Below, piece by piece: positions 4,751 through 5,723 of a stretch of 5,723 bases of DNA. Both the position numbers and the translations under genes were made by a program. The DNA is from JAQUKH01 sp043809805 (lineage in GTDB: Bacteria > JACRDZ01 > JAQUKH01), in assembly GCA_043809805.1 (NCBI GenBank), contig JBDROR010000150.1, forward strand, positions 1 through 5,723, in the 5' to 3' direction. Under the pieces are notes generated by a model. The model was given only the letters and a program-made list of their open reading frames with translations. It had not been told where the DNA came from and searched no databases. The first letter of the stretch is position 1. Each line of letters opens with the position of its first letter.

Positions 4751-5723
4751 ATGTTAAAAAAGAGCTTGATTTTTTTTACTATACTGAGTTTTTTTGTTGT
4801 ATTAGCAGAAAAGAGCTGGGCAAAAGGGCCTCATATTGATAACTCGACCTATGTAGATGCCGATCCTCCTCTTGCCGGTGTTTGTGCCGCGTGTCATGTC
4901 CCTCATGGGGCTCAAAGTGATAGGTTATGGCCGGTAGCGCTGACTGATACAAGCGGCGTTAGTTCTATTCAAAATTTATGTATGACTTGCCACTGGCAAA
5001 GTGAGCTTGGAGCTGACAGACCGGAAGAGTTTTTTTTAGGGAAATACAAAGCCCATATTTTGGCCTGCGCTCATGGCCAGCATGGAATGGAATATGAAGG
5101 CGAAGGAATAAAACGTTATGGCCCGGGACATTTATATCGTAACAATTGCATGACAAGATATGGAGAATATGTTACCGGGTATGTTGCTCTGGGGTATCCT
5201 AGTTTTGAATCAATTGTGTGTTATGCCGATCCTGATACAACAGGTGATGATCGAAATATATTACCCCGGCTATCCTGTACTTCCTGCCACGATCCGCACG
5301 CGGAGTATATCGATGACTATGAAGACAGAGATGGGGCGGTTGAAACTTATGATGGCATAGCTGATAATTACATTCGCAATGTTGTTGGAGACGGCGAGGT
5401 ATCTACCACTTATTATACTGATTGGACTGATAATGGCAGGACAAGAAAGATTTGTGTGGCGTGTCATGGTAATTCTGATATAGAATCTGGTATAGAAATT
5501 GATGAATTGACGCCGCTTAAGCCTACTGCAAATGTTGCGGCGCATTCTTCCGGCAGTGGAGAAAAGTGTACAGGTTGTCATGCATGGGATTGGCCGCCGG
5601 CAAATTGTACCAGTTGTCACGGTATCCCCCCAAGCACTATAAGTGACAGGCATTATCCTGCTGATTATAATACACTAACATTTCAGGCTTTTACTACTGC
5701 AGGTGTAGGTGTTCACGATACAC
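4751..5723 (+). CDS. Exported multihaem c-type cytochrome, 3' end outside the window
   Basis: The frame is open from ATG 4751 to the right edge, giving 324 residues without a stop. Residues 1-24 are a signal peptide (MLKKS, hydrophobic core, SWA before the likely cut), so the protein is periplasmic or beyond. Six CxxCH haem-attachment motifs are visible: CAACH 45-49, CMTCH 77-81, CTSCH 176-180, CVACH 235-239, CTGCH 273-277 and CTSCH 286-290. Several are followed by H-rich or PH segments (VPHG, DPH) that could supply axial ligands. The first pair resembles the doubled-CxxCH arrangement of anaerobe cytochromes, and the CHGIPP segment is typical of multihaem proteins of metal- or sulfur-respiring bacteria. 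Likely role: electron transfer in anaerobic respiration; partner unknown. Cys106, Cys133 and Cys157 are unpaired. AAGGGA at 4734-4739, at the end of the repeat, is 11 nt from the ATG. It seems independent of the K+ operon. Confidence 0.9.
   Translation, partial: MLKKSLIFFTILSFFVVLAEKSWAKGPHIDNSTYVDADPPLAGVCAACHVPHGAQSDRLWPVALTDTSGVSSIQNLCMTCHWQSELGADRPEEFFLGKYKAHILACAHGQHGMEYEGEGIKRYGPGHLYRNNCMTRYGEYVTGYVALGYPSFESIVCYADPDTTGDDRNILPRLSCTSCHDPHAEYIDDYEDRDGAVETYDGIADNYIRNVVGDGEVSTTYYTDWTDNGRTRKICVACHGNSDIESGIEIDELTPLKPTANVAAHSSGSGEKCTGCHAWDWPPANCTSCHGIPPSTISDRHYPADYNTLTFQAFTTAGVGVHDT

Noticed and set aside
4554..4839. Small frames through the 4571-4735 element (GTG 4554-4709 and a frame at 4594-4839)
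   Set aside because: Their codons are those of palindromic repeat DNA, and the second runs out of frame into the cytochrome signal peptide.
4965..5653. Frames overlapping the cytochrome (4965-5156 -, 5160-5360 +, 5270-5653 -)
   Set aside because: The cytochrome frame from 4751 is open throughout and carries a signal peptide and six CxxCH motifs; the others are shadows.

Overview
The window is AT-rich bacterial DNA with every recognisable gene on the + strand. A secretin-like C-terminus at the left edge and a multihaem c-type cytochrome at the right edge suggest a Gram-negative, probably anaerobic or environmental bacterium. The many short palindromic intergenic repeats are typical of genomes recovered from sediments or groundwater. 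I cannot assign a phylum from sequence alone; Omnitrophota, Nitrospirota or Desulfobacterota-like lineages are only guesses.

Layout. Positions 1-92 are the last codons of a probable outer-membrane secretin. A truncated palindromic repeat (93-199) and a near-consensus sigma70-type promoter (211-238) follow. The main unit runs from 285 to 4439: a TrkA-like RCK protein (285-944), a composite inverted repeat (944-1178), a second TrkA-like protein (1209-1874), an unlisted 42-residue membrane peptide (1882-2010), a repeat with 14-bp inverted ends (2011-2107), an exported OB-fold-like protein with a C-terminal anchor (2106-2606), a TrkH/KtrB potassium channel subunit (2590-4107) and a PqqD-like small protein (4107-4439). 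Positions 4440-4750 hold a possible promoter and another palindromic repeat. From 4751 to the right edge runs an exported cytochrome with six CxxCH haem sites, open at its 3' end.

How it works together. TrkH forms the K+ pore, and two half-size RCK proteins probably assemble into the cytosolic NAD(H)/nucleotide-binding gating ring that E. coli builds from one double-length TrkA. The less ordinary part is what is packed between and behind them: a one-helix peptide, a periplasmic anchored OB-fold-like protein whose frame overlaps trkH by 17 bp, and a PqqD-like protein whose start codon shares a base with the trkH stop. This tight coupling suggests accessory parts of the K+ uptake system, but no function has been shown.

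The strongest non-coding signals are repeats that sit exactly on gene borders. Three different repeat types begin within about 2 bp of a stop codon. One of them supplies the Shine-Dalgarno sequence of the following gene and could fold it into a hairpin. Another lies between a good ribosome-binding sequence and the cytochrome start codon.
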